Source: Sporomusa malonica
Lineage (GTDB): Bacteria > Bacillota > Negativicutes > Sporomusales > Sporomusaceae
Strand: one strand, 5' to 3'
DNA length: 64,000 nucleotides
Assembly: GCF_041428715.1 (NCBI RefSeq)
Contig: NZ_CP155572.1
Shown here one piece after another: positions 33,999-43,220 of the stretch. A program made the translations under genes and the position numbers. The notes beneath the pieces are model-generated. The model did no database searches, was not told the DNA's origin, and worked only from the letters and a program-made list of their open reading frames with translations. The number at the start of each line of letters is the position of its first letter. Positions within the stretch are counted from its first letter, which is position 1.

Positions 33999-35219
33999 AT
34001 GAAATATAATTTTGATGAGATCATTGACCGCAGAAATACAAACGCCATGAATACGGATGGCTTCAGGGGGTACATCTTTCGTGCTGGCCCTGAGATGAAG
34101 TTTCCCTATGAGGATGATGATTTCGTACGTATGTGGGTAGCAGATATGGAGTTTGCTACGCCGCCTGAGGTCTGTCAGGCCATCAAAGACCGGGTAGACA
34201 AGCGTATTTTCGGATACAGCCAGGTATTTGACAACGGCTATTATGAGGCGTTGTCTGGTTGGTGCCGCAAGCTGTATGACTGGAGCTTCCCAAAAGAGCA
34301 ACTGGTATTCACGCCGGGCGTCATTCCGGCACTATACGAACTGGTAGGTGATTTGGTAGCACCGGACGAAAAGCTGTTGATCACCACCCCGGCCTACGGC
34401 TATTTCAAGCACGCGGCGACTTTTAATGACCGGGAACTGGTCTGTTCGTCACTGAAAAATGACAATGGCTGGTTCACCATTGATTTTGAGGATTTGGAGC
34501 GGAAGGCGGCGGACCCCAAGGTCAAGCTTCTGCTGTGGTGCAATCCTCATAACCCCACCGGCAGGATGTGGACGGAAGAAGAGACAAAGCGGATGGGCGC
34601 CATTGCGGTGAAATACGGACTGTGGCTAATTTCCGACGAGATCCATTGTGACCTGATTCGGCAGGGCAAAAAGCATATTCCCACTGCCAAGGTCATGCCG
34701 GACTATCCCAAGCTCATCACCTGTATGGCGGCCAGCAAGACCTTCAACATGGCCGGATTGATGTTTTCCAATATCATTGTCAGGGATGCCGAAGTACGGA
34801 AACAAATGGCTGCCCATGATAAGCTGATTGGCCTCGTAAATCCAATTTCGATCACAGCAACACAGGCGGCTTACGAGCGTGGCGGTGATTGGCTGGAGCA
34901 GCTACAAACCTATCTGGATGGTAATTTCCAGCTCGTATCTGACTATCTCGCCGCAAATTTACCGGACGCTGTCTACCGTATCCCAGAGGCTACTTATCTG
35001 GCCTGGGTGGATTTGAACCGTTGCCTGCCTGATGTGGATGACCTGCCTATGTTTTTTGCCAACAAGGCCGGTGTTTTGCTGGAGGGTGGCGACGGCCTGT
35101 TTGTAGGAAGCGCGAAAGGCTTTGTACGTCTGAATTTGGCAATGCCCAGGGCCATTGTAGAGAAAGGCCTGCGGCGGATGAGCGAGGCGATTTATAAACA
35201 CACCGGCGGGGCTTGCTAG
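33999..35219 (+). CDS. patB: PLP-dependent C-S lyase/aminotransferase (MalY/PatB type)
   Basis: A 406-residue fold-type I PLP enzyme. FDEIIDRRNTNAMN at the N-terminus and MWVADMEFATPPEV are hallmarks of MalY/PatB cystathionine beta-lyases. The PLP lysine lies in AASKTFNMAGL, with NPHNPTGRMW and ISDEIHCDL upstream. The likely reaction is beta-elimination from cystathionine or S-substituted cysteines. ATG 33999 has GGGGAGAA upstream; frames starting earlier overlap hxlR. Confidence 0.9.
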   Translation: MKYNFDEIIDRRNTNAMNTDGFRGYIFRAGPEMKFPYEDDDFVRMWVADMEFATPPEVCQAIKDRVDKRIFGYSQVFDNGYYEALSGWCRKLYDWSFPKEQLVFTPGVIPALYELVGDLVAPDEKLLITTPAYGYFKHAATFNDRELVCSSLKNDNGWFTIDFEDLERKAADPKVKLLLWCNPHNPTGRMWTEEETKRMGAIAVKYGLWLISDEIHCDLIRQGKKHIPTAKVMPDYPKLITCMAASKTFNMAGLMFSNIIVRDAEVRKQMAAHDKLIGLVNPISITATQAAYERGGDWLEQLQTYLDGNFQLVSDYLAANLPDAVYRIPEATYLAWVDLNRCLPDVDDLPMFFANKAGVLLEGGDGLFVGSAKGFVRLNLAMPRAIVEKGLRRMSEAIYKHTGGAC

Positions 35220-35548
35220 CCGCAGTATGTCAATCCCTCTTTCTGCATAGTTTAGTATGATACGGAGACCCAACGCTATCTTAAACAGTGCATGATGGTA
35301 GCGAGGAGATTAGGCGTCTTCGAAATCAACTTTAGCTGATTATTCTTCAAAATTTAATGCTATTACAACCTTTTTGAAGTGCATGCCCTTTATTAATGTG
35401 TTACATGTTGTTATGAAGTGGAACTTAACCTCGTTACCGGCGTTTACTCTTACTGACTCAAGGGCAAGTACTAGTAGCCAGAATTCAATAGTGATAAAAG
35501 TACAGTCGAGTTGTCTATAGACAGGATTAAAACTCTGGAGGAAGATAA
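35220..35548. other. Gene-free stretch
   Basis: About 330 bp with no convincing gene, RNA or strong hairpin. Stops occur in every frame. It joins the fragment at 35549, and the whole 35.2-35.7 kb gap looks like eroded sequence. Confidence 0.5.
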
Positions 35549-35662
35549 ATGCTTACGATATCAATTTGCTTTGGAATTCAATGCCAGTTGCGTGGTTCCT
35601 CAGGTGTTTTGAATGCGCTTAGGGTATTGATAGAACAATATAAGATTCAGATTGCGTGCTAG
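35549..35662 (+). pseudogene. Truncated thioredoxin-like [2Fe-2S] ferredoxin fragment
   Basis: A 37-codon frame with a good ribosome site (TGGAGGAAG) reads ISICFGIQCQLRGS and VLNALRVLIEQYKIQ, then stops. This matches the N-terminus of NuoE-like or hydrogenase-associated ferredoxins (pattern VCxGxxCxxxG...VINxLQELI). The later cysteines are absent. It is most likely a truncated remnant, though a short functional peptide cannot be excluded. Confidence 0.55.
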
Positions 35663-35685
35663 CTAAAAAATAAGGAGTGATTTAT

Positions 35686-36633
35686 TTGGAAAAAGGTCTG
35701 CCTCATTTTCCTATCGGGCTGTTTGCCAGCGTCATGGGCCTGTGTGGATTATCTATCGCATATCAGCGATTTGAGCAGGTCTTTGGGTTGGAGCTTGGTA
35801 TTGGTCTGGCATTGCTGACAGTGGCTTATGTGGTATTCGCCGCCGTTAGTGTCACATATTTTACAAAACTAGTGAAACATACTACGAATGCAGTGAATGA
35901 ATTCAATCATCCGATCAAAGCTAGTTTCTTCCCAACAATATCTATCAGCCTGCTACTATTGAGTATCGGCACGTTGGAAATATCCCGTGAAGTGGCGAGG
36001 TACTTATGGATAACGGGCACAGGTATGCACTTTGCCTTTACCATCGTCTTTATGTCCCGCTGGATTAACCGTAGCTATGAGATTACTCACTCTAACCCGG
36101 CGTGGTTTATTCCCGTGGTCGGCAATATCCTGGTGCCGTCCACCGGAGTAGAGTTCGCTCACAAGGAATTGTCATGGTTCTTTTTTAGCGTTGGCCTGTT
36201 TTTCTGGCTGGTGCTATTCAACATAATATTTTATCGTATCATCTTCCATTCCCAACTCCCGCCTAAGCTAATACCAACGCTGTTTATTCTAGTTGCGCCT
36301 CCGGCAGTCGGCTTTGTATCCTATATGAGGTTGACAGGAGAGATGGACGGATTGGCTCGCGTCCTACTATATGTTGCGATCTTCTTTACCCTGCTGCTTT
36401 TTTCAATAGTGCGGAATTTCATAGGGCTGAATTTCTCTGTATCCTGGTGGGCTTACACTTTCCCCATGTGTGCAGTGACTATTGCCACGACCCTAGCCTT
36501 CAAGTTTACAGGATTAGCCTTGTTCGGCTGGCTGGCGGCACTATTCATAACCGTGACTACTCTCATTATCTTTATCGTAGCAGTTCAAACGATCAAGGCT
36601 TTTCGGCAAAACGCTGTCTGTGTCCCGGATTAG
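35686..36633 (+). CDS. SLAC1/TehA-family anion channel-like membrane protein
   Basis: A 315-residue protein with ten predicted membrane helices. FPIGLFASVMGLCGLSIAY at helix 1 and NPAWFIPVVGNILVPSTG in the middle are typical of the TehA/SLAC1 family (tellurite resistance, dicarboxylate or anion export). TTG 35686 is preferred with TAAGGAG 8 bases upstream. No tehB is adjacent. Confidence 0.88.
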   Translation: MEKGLPHFPIGLFASVMGLCGLSIAYQRFEQVFGLELGIGLALLTVAYVVFAAVSVTYFTKLVKHTTNAVNEFNHPIKASFFPTISISLLLLSIGTLEISREVARYLWITGTGMHFAFTIVFMSRWINRSYEITHSNPAWFIPVVGNILVPSTGVEFAHKELSWFFFSVGLFFWLVLFNIIFYRIIFHSQLPPKLIPTLFILVAPPAVGFVSYMRLTGEMDGLARVLLYVAIFFTLLLFSIVRNFIGLNFSVSWWAYTFPMCAVTIATTLAFKFTGLALFGWLAALFITVTTLIIFIVAVQTIKAFRQNAVCVPD

Positions 36634-36766
36634 CAGGGGCGTCGCCAGTTGTATTTGGCAATCAAAAAGTTGACCACTTCGATAACGAAATTGTTGACCA
36701 CCCTGAATCGCATACCTGATTGATTCTTCTGGCTCTGTTTAAACCGGTAAGATTCACCTTCGAATA

Positions 36767-36829
36767 GATTTTATAGGATTACTTTCAGTACTATTTTGCT
36801 CGATGTGGCGAACGGTGTAACAGCGAAAA
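36767..36829 (+). repeat. Direct repeat copy 2
   Basis: The first 24 bases are identical to those at 32230 at the end of citF. Similarity then continues with scattered substitutions for about 40 bp. As in copy 1, a terminator hairpin follows, but with an unrelated stem sequence. Confidence 0.7.
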
Positions 36830-36838
36830 ACAAAATAC

Positions 36839-36887
36839 ACTCCTGCCAGATTCCGTATGTGGACTTGGCAGGAGTTTGTGCTTTTTC
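36839..36887 (+). terminator. Hairpin terminator after repeat copy 2
   Basis: A 10-bp stem ACTCCTGCCA/TGGCAGGAGT with a 17-base loop; TTTGTGCTTTTTC follows. Confidence 0.65.
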
Positions 36888-36937
36888 TTGGAATACTTGG
36901 AGTAAGTTTTGTATTTTAGACAAAAGGAAGCATGATT

Positions 36938-37768
36938 ATGAAAAAACACCTGAATATTTTTTTCCCCCAATGGCAAGGTGGTGGACAAGATCAATCTACA
37001 TATGAGGGTGCCATTGAAATCAAAAAACAATATTTATGCCAAAAAACAATTATCGACGTTGAAGTAAGCTTAGAAGATGCTTGTAGCCTTGAAAATAATA
37101 TTATCGGTTATAAGTCGATTATGGTACAGTTGGCGCAATGTAAAAATTTGATCATGCAAGAAAAACCCACAACTATTTTTACTATTGGTGGTGGCTGTGA
37201 TGTTGCTATTGCTCCCGTCTCTTATTTGAATAGCAAAACAAAGGGAGATATCACAATTCTGTGGCTTGACGCACATGGAGACCTCAATACCCCGGAATCC
37301 TCTAAGAGTAAAGCTTTTCACGGAATGCCACTTAGAACGCTTCTTGGAGAAGGAGATATAGGAATTTTAAATCAAGTATTTTTTACGCTGTTGCCTTCAC
37401 AAATTTTATTACTGGGGACTAGAGATCTTGATGATGCCGAAATAAAATATATAGAAGCAGAGAATATTAAATTGTTAAAAGTAGATGACATTGAATCAAA
37501 TGTAAATAGCGTGTTAGACACTATTAAATTAAAAGGATCGGAGAATATTTATGTCCACATTGACTTAGATGTACTTGATCCCAAAGAGTTTCCCTTTGTA
37601 CCAGTTCCTGCTCCGGGTGGATTAAAAATTGAAACGCTTTTCAGTCTGTTAGAATTATTGATTAAAGAATGTAATATCTTGGGCTTATCTCTTGTTGAAT
37701 ATAAACCATCTGAAAAACAGACAATCAAAATCTTGGAAGATATTATAAATATGGGAATTGCTCTTTAA
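36938..37768 (+). CDS. Arginase/agmatinase-family hydrolase
   Basis: About 276 residues of the ureohydrolase fold. Mn-binding motifs are visible: GGGCDVA (a variant of GGDHS in which His is replaced by Cys), WLDAHGDLNTPE (DAHxD) and HIDLDVLDP (DxDxxDP). The GGGCD variant is unusual and leaves the substrate open. The gene is AT-rich compared with the peptidase gene that follows, which hints at separate acquisition. ATG 36938 has GGAAG 7 bases upstream; ATG 36932 would be too close. Confidence 0.85.
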   Translation: MKKHLNIFFPQWQGGGQDQSTYEGAIEIKKQYLCQKTIIDVEVSLEDACSLENNIIGYKSIMVQLAQCKNLIMQEKPTTIFTIGGGCDVAIAPVSYLNSKTKGDITILWLDAHGDLNTPESSKSKAFHGMPLRTLLGEGDIGILNQVFFTLLPSQILLLGTRDLDDAEIKYIEAENIKLLKVDDIESNVNSVLDTIKLKGSENIYVHIDLDVLDPKEFPFVPVPAPGGLKIETLFSLLELLIKECNILGLSLVEYKPSEKQTIKILEDIINMGIAL

Positions 37769-37846
37769 CGAGAAAGATTATTTTTGCATTTAAACTGGAG
37801 GACATCCAAGTGGTCATCAGTCAGCAGCTTAGGAGGAGATAGTATA

Positions 37847-38836
37847 ATGGAAATCAAGAAAATTACCGATATTCCAGGTATCCAAATCGGCAATGCCCAT
37901 GACTTAGATGCCGTGACCGGATGTACCGTTATTCTATGTGAACAAGGTGCCGTTACTGGCGTTGATGTGCGGGGCGGGGCACCGGGAACTCGTGAAACCG
38001 ATCTTTTGAAATCAGAGAACTATGTGGACAAAGTCCATGCCGTTATGTTGGCAGGCGGCAGTGCGTTTGGCCTTGATGCGGCAGCAGGTATCATGCAGTT
38101 CCTGGAGGAAAAAGGCGTAGGCTTTGACGTTGGCGTAACGAAGGTGCCAATTGTATGCGGTGCGGTACTATTCGATCTTGCATGTGGGGATCACCGCGTG
38201 CGGCCTGATAAAGCAATGGGTTATCAGGCCTGTATCGCCGCACAACGTCAGGAGTTTTCCGAGGGGTCTGTTGGTGCAGGAACTGGTGCAACGGTAGGAA
38301 AGTTTTTTGGAAGCCAGCATGCCATGAAAGGCGGACTAGGCTCATACTGTGTACAAGTAGGTAATCTCATGTTGGGGGCAGTCGTGGCAGTAAACTGTTT
38401 TGGAGACGTTATCGACCCCGGCAGCGGAGCTGTTTTAGCAGGAGCCTACCAGGACGATCCATTTGCTTTTTTGTCTACTGAGGAAGGAATGATCAAGCAG
38501 TATGATAAGGCAACCAACGCCTTCGCAAGCAATACAACAATTGGCGCAATCATTACTAACGCAGCGCTGACTAAGGCACAAGCGAACAAAGTAGCGTCTA
38601 TGGCCCATAATGGCTATGCCCGAACCATGCGGCCTGCTCACACCATGCTTGATGGTGATACCATTTTTGCTTTGTCGGCAGGCCATGTGGCAGCAGATGT
38701 CAACGTGGTGGGATTATTAGCAGCGCGAGTCATGGAGCAGGCTGTTATCAGTGCTATTAAAAAAGCATCACCATTGTCGGGATTCAAGTCGTTCCAGGAT
38801 GTAAATGGAAGGTTTGTCAATATGCGAAAACTATGA
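37847..38836 (+). CDS. P1 (DmpA/LinL-like) family N-terminal-nucleophile peptidase
   Basis: A 329-residue autoprocessing aminopeptidase-type protein. KITDIPGIQIGNAHD at the start, GVDVRGGAPGTRETDLL and AGGSAFGLDAA are typical. The self-cleavage site is probably before Thr in NTTIGAIITNA. It may cleave N-terminal residues from short peptides. AGGAGGAG precedes ATG 37847. Confidence 0.9.
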   Translation: MEIKKITDIPGIQIGNAHDLDAVTGCTVILCEQGAVTGVDVRGGAPGTRETDLLKSENYVDKVHAVMLAGGSAFGLDAAAGIMQFLEEKGVGFDVGVTKVPIVCGAVLFDLACGDHRVRPDKAMGYQACIAAQRQEFSEGSVGAGTGATVGKFFGSQHAMKGGLGSYCVQVGNLMLGAVVAVNCFGDVIDPGSGAVLAGAYQDDPFAFLSTEEGMIKQYDKATNAFASNTTIGAIITNAALTKAQANKVASMAHNGYARTMRPAHTMLDGDTIFALSAGHVAADVNVVGLLAARVMEQAVISAIKKASPLSGFKSFQDVNGRFVNMRKL

Positions 38837-38879
38837 TAGTATATTAAAATTAACAATAACGAATGGAGAGAATGAAATT

Positions 38880-39221
38880 ATGGCTGATTTGCCAAGTTGC
38901 CCAAAATGTAATTCGGAATACACTTACGAAGATGGAAGTCTTTTAGTTTGCCCCGAATGTGCTCATGAGTGGGCGTTAGGATTAGAGACCGAAAATAGTG
39001 AAGATAAAAAGATTATTAAAGATGCAAATGGAAATGTCTTAAACGATGGCGATTCTGTAACAATAATCAAAGATCTTAAAGTAAAAGGAAGTTCATCAGC
39101 CTTAAAAGTAGGTACAAAAGTAAAAAATATACGGCTGGTTGATGGCGATCATAATATTGATTGCCAGATTGATGGTTTTGGAGCTATGAAATTAAAATCT
39201 GAATTTGTTAAAAAGCTATAA
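38880..39221 (+). CDS. YjdM/PhnA-family zinc ribbon protein
   Basis: A 113-residue protein. The N-terminal zinc ribbon is CPKCNSEYTYEDGSLLVCPEC and the C-terminal part has KDANGNVLNDGDSVTIIKDL, typical of the family once annotated as alkylphosphonate operon protein PhnA (YjdM). Function is unproven; it is not the phosphonoacetate hydrolase. ATG 38880 follows GGAGAG. Confidence 0.9.
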   Translation: MADLPSCPKCNSEYTYEDGSLLVCPECAHEWALGLETENSEDKKIIKDANGNVLNDGDSVTIIKDLKVKGSSSALKVGTKVKNIRLVDGDHNIDCQIDGFGAMKLKSEFVKKL

Positions 39222-39246
39222 ATCCGGTTCTAATGTTTAGGGCTAC

Positions 39247-39308
39247 AACCAGTATGAAAGAAGCAAGGCCTATCTGGCAGATAGGCCTTGCTTTTTTTCA
39301 TACTGGTT
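39247..39308. terminator. Bidirectional terminator between yjdM and the thiolase gene
   Basis: A long nested palindrome. The inner arms AGCAAGGCCTATCTG and its complement are followed by T7, and the outer arms AACCAGTATGAAA and TTCATACTGGTT extend it. It separates two convergent genes. Confidence 0.88.
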
Positions 39309-39336
39309 GTTTATAATGCTCTACTCAAATAGTAAT

Positions 39337-40518
39337 CTAAATTCTTTCCACAATGGTTGCAACGCCTTGGCCGCCGCCAATGCAGAGTGTGGCCAATCCT
39401 AATTTTTTGTTGTTGCGTTCCATAGCATGCAACAGAGTGACTAGAATACGTGCGCCGCTGGCACCGATTGGATGACCCAGCGCTATAGCACCGCCGTAAA
39501 TATTTACTTTTTCCTGAGCGAAACCTAATTCTTTGCCAACGGCAAGGAATTGGGCCGCAAAGGCCTCATTGGCTTCAATAAGATCAATATCATTTATTGT
39601 TAACCCAGTCTTGGCCAATGCCTTTCGGGCTGCAGGGACTGGTCCGACTCCCATGATACTTGGATCAACGCCGCCGGAAGCATAGGCACGGATTCTCGCC
39701 AATGGTGTAATACCCAGCTCCCTGGCTTTGTCGCCAGACATGATCACAAGTGCGGCACCGCCGTCATTAATCCCGGAAGCGTTGCCGGCAGTAACAGTAC
39801 CATCCTTTTTGAAGGCAGGTTTTAATTTGCCCAAAGATTCGATGGTAGTTCCTGCCCGTGGATATTCGTCAGTGTCAACTACGACTTCGCCTTTTTTCGT
39901 CTTAATGACAAGAGGGGCAATTTCTTTTTTAAACACACCGTCAGCAATGGCTTTAACGGCTTTGCTCTGCGATTCAACTGCCACTTGGTCTTGCTCCTGG
40001 CGGCTAATGCCGTATTTTTCGGCAACGTTTTCGGCAGTAATGCCCATATGATAGTCATTAAATGCACACCAAAGGCCATCTTGAATCATGATGTCGGTGA
40101 TTTTGGAGTTCCCCATGCGGTAACCCCAACGGGCTTTAGCATCAAGCAGGTAGGGCGCATTTGTCATGCTTTCCATCCCACCGGCAACAATAATATCAGC
40201 GTCTCCGGCGAGAATGGCCTGAGCAGCCAAGTTAACTGTTTTTAACCCTGAACCACAGACTTTATTGATCGTATAGGATGGTGTTTCGACAGAAAGTCCA
40301 GCTTTAATAGCTGCTTGGCGAGCTGGGTTTTGTCCCAGGCCAGCCTGCAATACATTACCAAATATAACTTCATCAATAGTATCTTTTGCAATACCAGCAC
40401 GGGAAACAGCCTCGCTGATAGCATGTGCTCCCAACTCCACTGCCGAAAACGGTGCCAATGAACCGTTAAAACTACCAATTGCGGTGCGTGCGGCACTAGC
40501 AATAACTACTTCTCTCAT
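39337..40518 (-). CDS. atoB: Acetyl-CoA acetyltransferase (thiolase)
   Basis: A 393-residue thiolase. The acyl-accepting Cys lies in NKVCGSGLKTVNLA, the active-site His in GGAIALGHPIGASGAR, and the second Cys in ATLCIGGGQG. It cleaves acetoacetyl-CoA to two acetyl-CoA in degradation. GGAGGT lies 8 bases before the ATG. It is the last gene of the atoDAEB operon, 49 bp after atoE. Confidence 0.94.
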   Translation of the reverse strand: MREVVIASAARTAIGSFNGSLAPFSAVELGAHAISEAVSRAGIAKDTIDEVIFGNVLQAGLGQNPARQAAIKAGLSVETPSYTINKVCGSGLKTVNLAAQAILAGDADIIVAGGMESMTNAPYLLDAKARWGYRMGNSKITDIMIQDGLWCAFNDYHMGITAENVAEKYGISRQEQDQVAVESQSKAVKAIADGVFKKEIAPLVIKTKKGEVVVDTDEYPRAGTTIESLGKLKPAFKKDGTVTAGNASGINDGGAALVIMSGDKARELGITPLARIRAYASGGVDPSIMGVGPVPAARKALAKTGLTINDIDLIEANEAFAAQFLAVGKELGFAQEKVNIYGGAIALGHPIGASGARILVTLLHAMERNNKKLGLATLCIGGGQGVATIVERI

Positions 40519-40567
40519 GTGTACTTACCTCCATTGTATATTAATTTAGATAAATTTGATTCTCGGA

Positions 40568-41890
40568 TTAGAAGAAATGTAGGCCAACGACAAAGATTAT
40601 CCCTGAGAATATCAGTGCGGTAACACAATATCCCATAATGTCACGTACACCCAGTCCGGCAATGGCTAAGGCAGGCAGCGCCCAGAAGGGTTGCGCCATA
40701 TTCATCCAAGCTTCGCCATATGCGATGGCCATGGCGGCTTTACCCAAGTCTGCACCCAATGCCTGGGCGGCGGGCATAACGAAGGGACCTTGCACAACCC
40801 AGTGTCCGCCGCCGGAAGGTACGGCAAAATTGATCAGAGCTGAGCTAAAAAACGCCATTACGGGGAAAGTTTCAGCGGTAGCAACATTAACAAACCAATT
40901 GGTAATAATGCCGCCAAGGCCGGAATGCTCCATCATGATTTGAATACCTGCATAGAAAGGGAATTGAATCAGTATTCCGGCTGTTCCTTTGGCGGCTGCA
41001 CTTATGGCCCGGGCGTAAGCCATCGGAGTTTTGTGCAGCAGAATACCAGCTGCCAGGAACATCAGATTTACGGTATTAATGTTAACGTCGAATCCTTTTT
41101 GGGAAAAATACGCACCCAGATAAACAACACAGAATAGGCCAACCACCCAAGCCAATATCCGGCTTTCTTCAAGCTTTTCTGCCCAGGTTGCATCAGGTCC
41201 TAATACTTTAGCAACAGAAGCTTCTTCTTTTAACAGTGCCGGGTCTATGGCAACGATTTCATCTTCTTTCGGCAGCATCATCCGAGCCATGAGCGGTACT
41301 GCAATGATTAATCCCACAGTGATAAAAATGTTATAGGGAGTAAAGATTGTTTGGGAGATAGGGATAAGTCCGACCATTTTTTCCATTGGATTGCCAGCCG
41401 TTGCTGCCACCAAAGGAACAGAAGCCGATAAGCCGCCATGCCAGCTTAAAAAACCCATATACGCAGTGGCAATTAACAACCGGTAATCGGATTTGGGAAT
41501 CCGGCGGGCCACTTCGCGTGCAAACATGGCTCCGACAACCAGGCCAAAGCCCCAGTTAATTACGCAGGCTACAGCTGAAGCAAAGCCGACCAGCATAACG
41601 CCTTGAGCCGGCGTTTTGGCCACAGAAGCCAGACTGGTCATAGCTCTTTTTACCGGACCTGAGCTGGCTAACGCATGTCCTGTAACAAGGACAAGGGCCA
41701 TTTGCATGGCAAAAGCCAGCAGATTCCAAAAACCCTTGCCCCACATATTGACCATATCCAGGGGAGAATTGGGTGTCATGGTGATGCCCATAGCAAAGGT
41801 AAGGATTGTAAGCAAGATAGCGAATACTAACGGGTCAGGCAAATATTTATTTACAATATTGGTAAAAAAACGTGAAATAGCTCCTACCAT
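40568..41890 (-). CDS. atoE: Short-chain fatty acid transporter
   Basis: A 440-residue AtoE family permease with roughly 12 hydrophobic helices. PDPLVFAILLTILTFAMG near the N-terminus, NWGFGLVVGAMFAREVARR and FAVPSGGGHWVVQGPF are characteristic. It imports short-chain acids such as butyrate or acetoacetate. AGGAGGAG precedes the ATG. The gene lies 15 bp after atoA. Confidence 0.93.
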   Translation of the reverse strand: MVGAISRFFTNIVNKYLPDPLVFAILLTILTFAMGITMTPNSPLDMVNMWGKGFWNLLAFAMQMALVLVTGHALASSGPVKRAMTSLASVAKTPAQGVMLVGFASAVACVINWGFGLVVGAMFAREVARRIPKSDYRLLIATAYMGFLSWHGGLSASVPLVAATAGNPMEKMVGLIPISQTIFTPYNIFITVGLIIAVPLMARMMLPKEDEIVAIDPALLKEEASVAKVLGPDATWAEKLEESRILAWVVGLFCVVYLGAYFSQKGFDVNINTVNLMFLAAGILLHKTPMAYARAISAAAKGTAGILIQFPFYAGIQIMMEHSGLGGIITNWFVNVATAETFPVMAFFSSALINFAVPSGGGHWVVQGPFVMPAAQALGADLGKAAMAIAYGEAWMNMAQPFWALPALAIAGLGVRDIMGYCVTALIFSGIIFVVGLHFF

Positions 41891-41905
41891 TATGTAGATC
41901 TCCTC

Positions 41906-42559
41906 CTATAAAATATTTTGCATCAGTTTAAGATCTGGGCTGATAATAAAGTTGGCCTCAGTACGGGCTGTAACAGACTCAACATCAATTCTAGGGGCGA
42001 TTTCTTCCAGAACAAGGCCTTCCTTGGTTACGCGAAATACACCAAGTTCAGTGATAATTAGATCGACTACACCTTTGCCGGTTAACGGGAGTCGGCACTT
42101 TTTCAGGATTTTTGCCGAGCCGTCCTTTGCACAATGCTCCATGGCAATAATAACTTTTTTGGCCCCTGTTACTAAATCCATGGCACCGCCCATACCGGGG
42201 ACCATTTTCCCGGGAACCATCCAGTTTGCCAAATTGCCTGCTTCGTCTACTTCCAGGCCACCTAACACGGTTACATCTACATGGCCGCCGCGGATGAGCA
42301 TGAACGACATAGCACTGTCAAACATGGCAGCACCAGGAATAATGCCGCAAGGTTGACCACCGGCATTGGTCAAATTAGCGTCTGCATCTCCGGTTAAAGA
42401 ACCTAATCCGACGAAACCATTCTCTGACTGCAGCGTTACATCAACACCTTCAGGTAGGTAGTTGGCCACCATTGTTGGCAAACCAATGCCCAGATTTACA
42501 ACATTACCGTTTTCCAGTTCCAAAGCGACCCGTCTCGCGATCATTTCTTTCGCGTTCAT
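41906..42559 (-). CDS. atoA: Acyl-CoA:acetate/acetoacetate CoA-transferase subunit beta
   Basis: A 217-residue class I CoA-transferase beta subunit. The glutamate that forms the CoA thioester lies in TLQSENGFVGLG, and NLGIGLPTMVANYL and GGQPCGIIPGAAMFD are family stretches. ATG 42559 follows GGGGGG with 8 bases of spacing; the longer frame overlaps atoD. The gene directly follows atoD, with the stop and start adjoining. Confidence 0.94.
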   Translation of the reverse strand: MNAKEMIARRVALELENGNVVNLGIGLPTMVANYLPEGVDVTLQSENGFVGLGSLTGDADANLTNAGGQPCGIIPGAAMFDSAMSFMLIRGGHVDVTVLGGLEVDEAGNLANWMVPGKMVPGMGGAMDLVTGAKKVIIAMEHCAKDGSAKILKKCRLPLTGKGVVDLIITELGVFRVTKEGLVLEEIAPRIDVESVTARTEANFIISPDLKLMQNIL

Positions 42560-42560
42560 A

Positions 42561-43220
42561 CTAGCAACCCCCCAAATAAACAATCTTGTTTACTACTACG
42601 CCCGGCGTCATTACGTCATCTGGGTTTATTTCTCCCACTTCAACTAGCTCATCTACTTCAACGATGACCAAATCGGCAGCCATGGCCATTAACGGATTGA
42701 AATTACGCGCTGATTTATCATAGACAAGATTGCCTGCTTTATCTGCTTTTTTCGCTTTAATCAAAGCAATATCAGCCCGCAATGGCTTTTCTAAAAGATA
42801 GTCAACACCATCAACGCACAGCTTTTGTTTTCCCTCTTCTACAACAGTACCTACTCCGGTTGGTGTAAGGACACCGCCCAAGCCGGCACCACCGCAGCGA
42901 ACTCTTTCTGCTAAAGTGCCTTGCGGCACTAATTCAACAGCCATTTCCGCTGCAATCATCTGTTTGCCGGTTTCAGGATTTGTGCCGATATGAGAAGCAA
43001 TTACTTTTTTTATTTGGCGATTGACAACAAGAGGGCCGACACCCTTGTCAGGAAACCCAGTATCATTGGCAATTAGTGTAAGGTTTTGAACTTTTTGATC
43101 AATGAGTGCCTTAATTAGGCCTTCCGGTGTGCCGACCGCCAAAAAACCGCCCACCATGATCGTCATTCCGTCTTTCAGGTATTCAGTAACTTGCTGAATG
43201 CTTGCTTGTTTGTTTGTCAT
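42561..43220 (-). CDS. atoD: Acyl-CoA:acetate/acetoacetate CoA-transferase subunit alpha
   Basis: A 219-residue alpha subunit. GMTIMVGGFLAVGTPEGLIKAL near the N-terminus is the CoA-binding signature region, followed by RCGGAGLGGVLTPTGVGT and the C-terminal VDELVEVGEINPDDVMTPG. It is the first gene after the sigma-54 promoter at 43337. ATG 43220 has AGGAGG 6 bases upstream. Confidence 0.94.
   Translation of the reverse strand: MTNKQASIQQVTEYLKDGMTIMVGGFLAVGTPEGLIKALIDQKVQNLTLIANDTGFPDKGVGPLVVNRQIKKVIASHIGTNPETGKQMIAAEMAVELVPQGTLAERVRCGGAGLGGVLTPTGVGTVVEEGKQKLCVDGVDYLLEKPLRADIALIKAKKADKAGNLVYDKSARNFNPLMAMAADLVIVEVDELVEVGEINPDDVMTPGVVVNKIVYLGGC

Larger units (their letters stand above)
36634..36937. 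other. Intergenic region with repeats and a terminator
   Basis: About 300 bp without a gene. It contains the 9-mer GTTGACCAC at 36669 and 36693 (24 bp apart), resembling the multiple terminal repeats of IS21-type elements. Copy 2 of the direct repeat (36767) and a hairpin terminator (36839) follow. No transposase reading frame is present. Confidence 0.5.
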
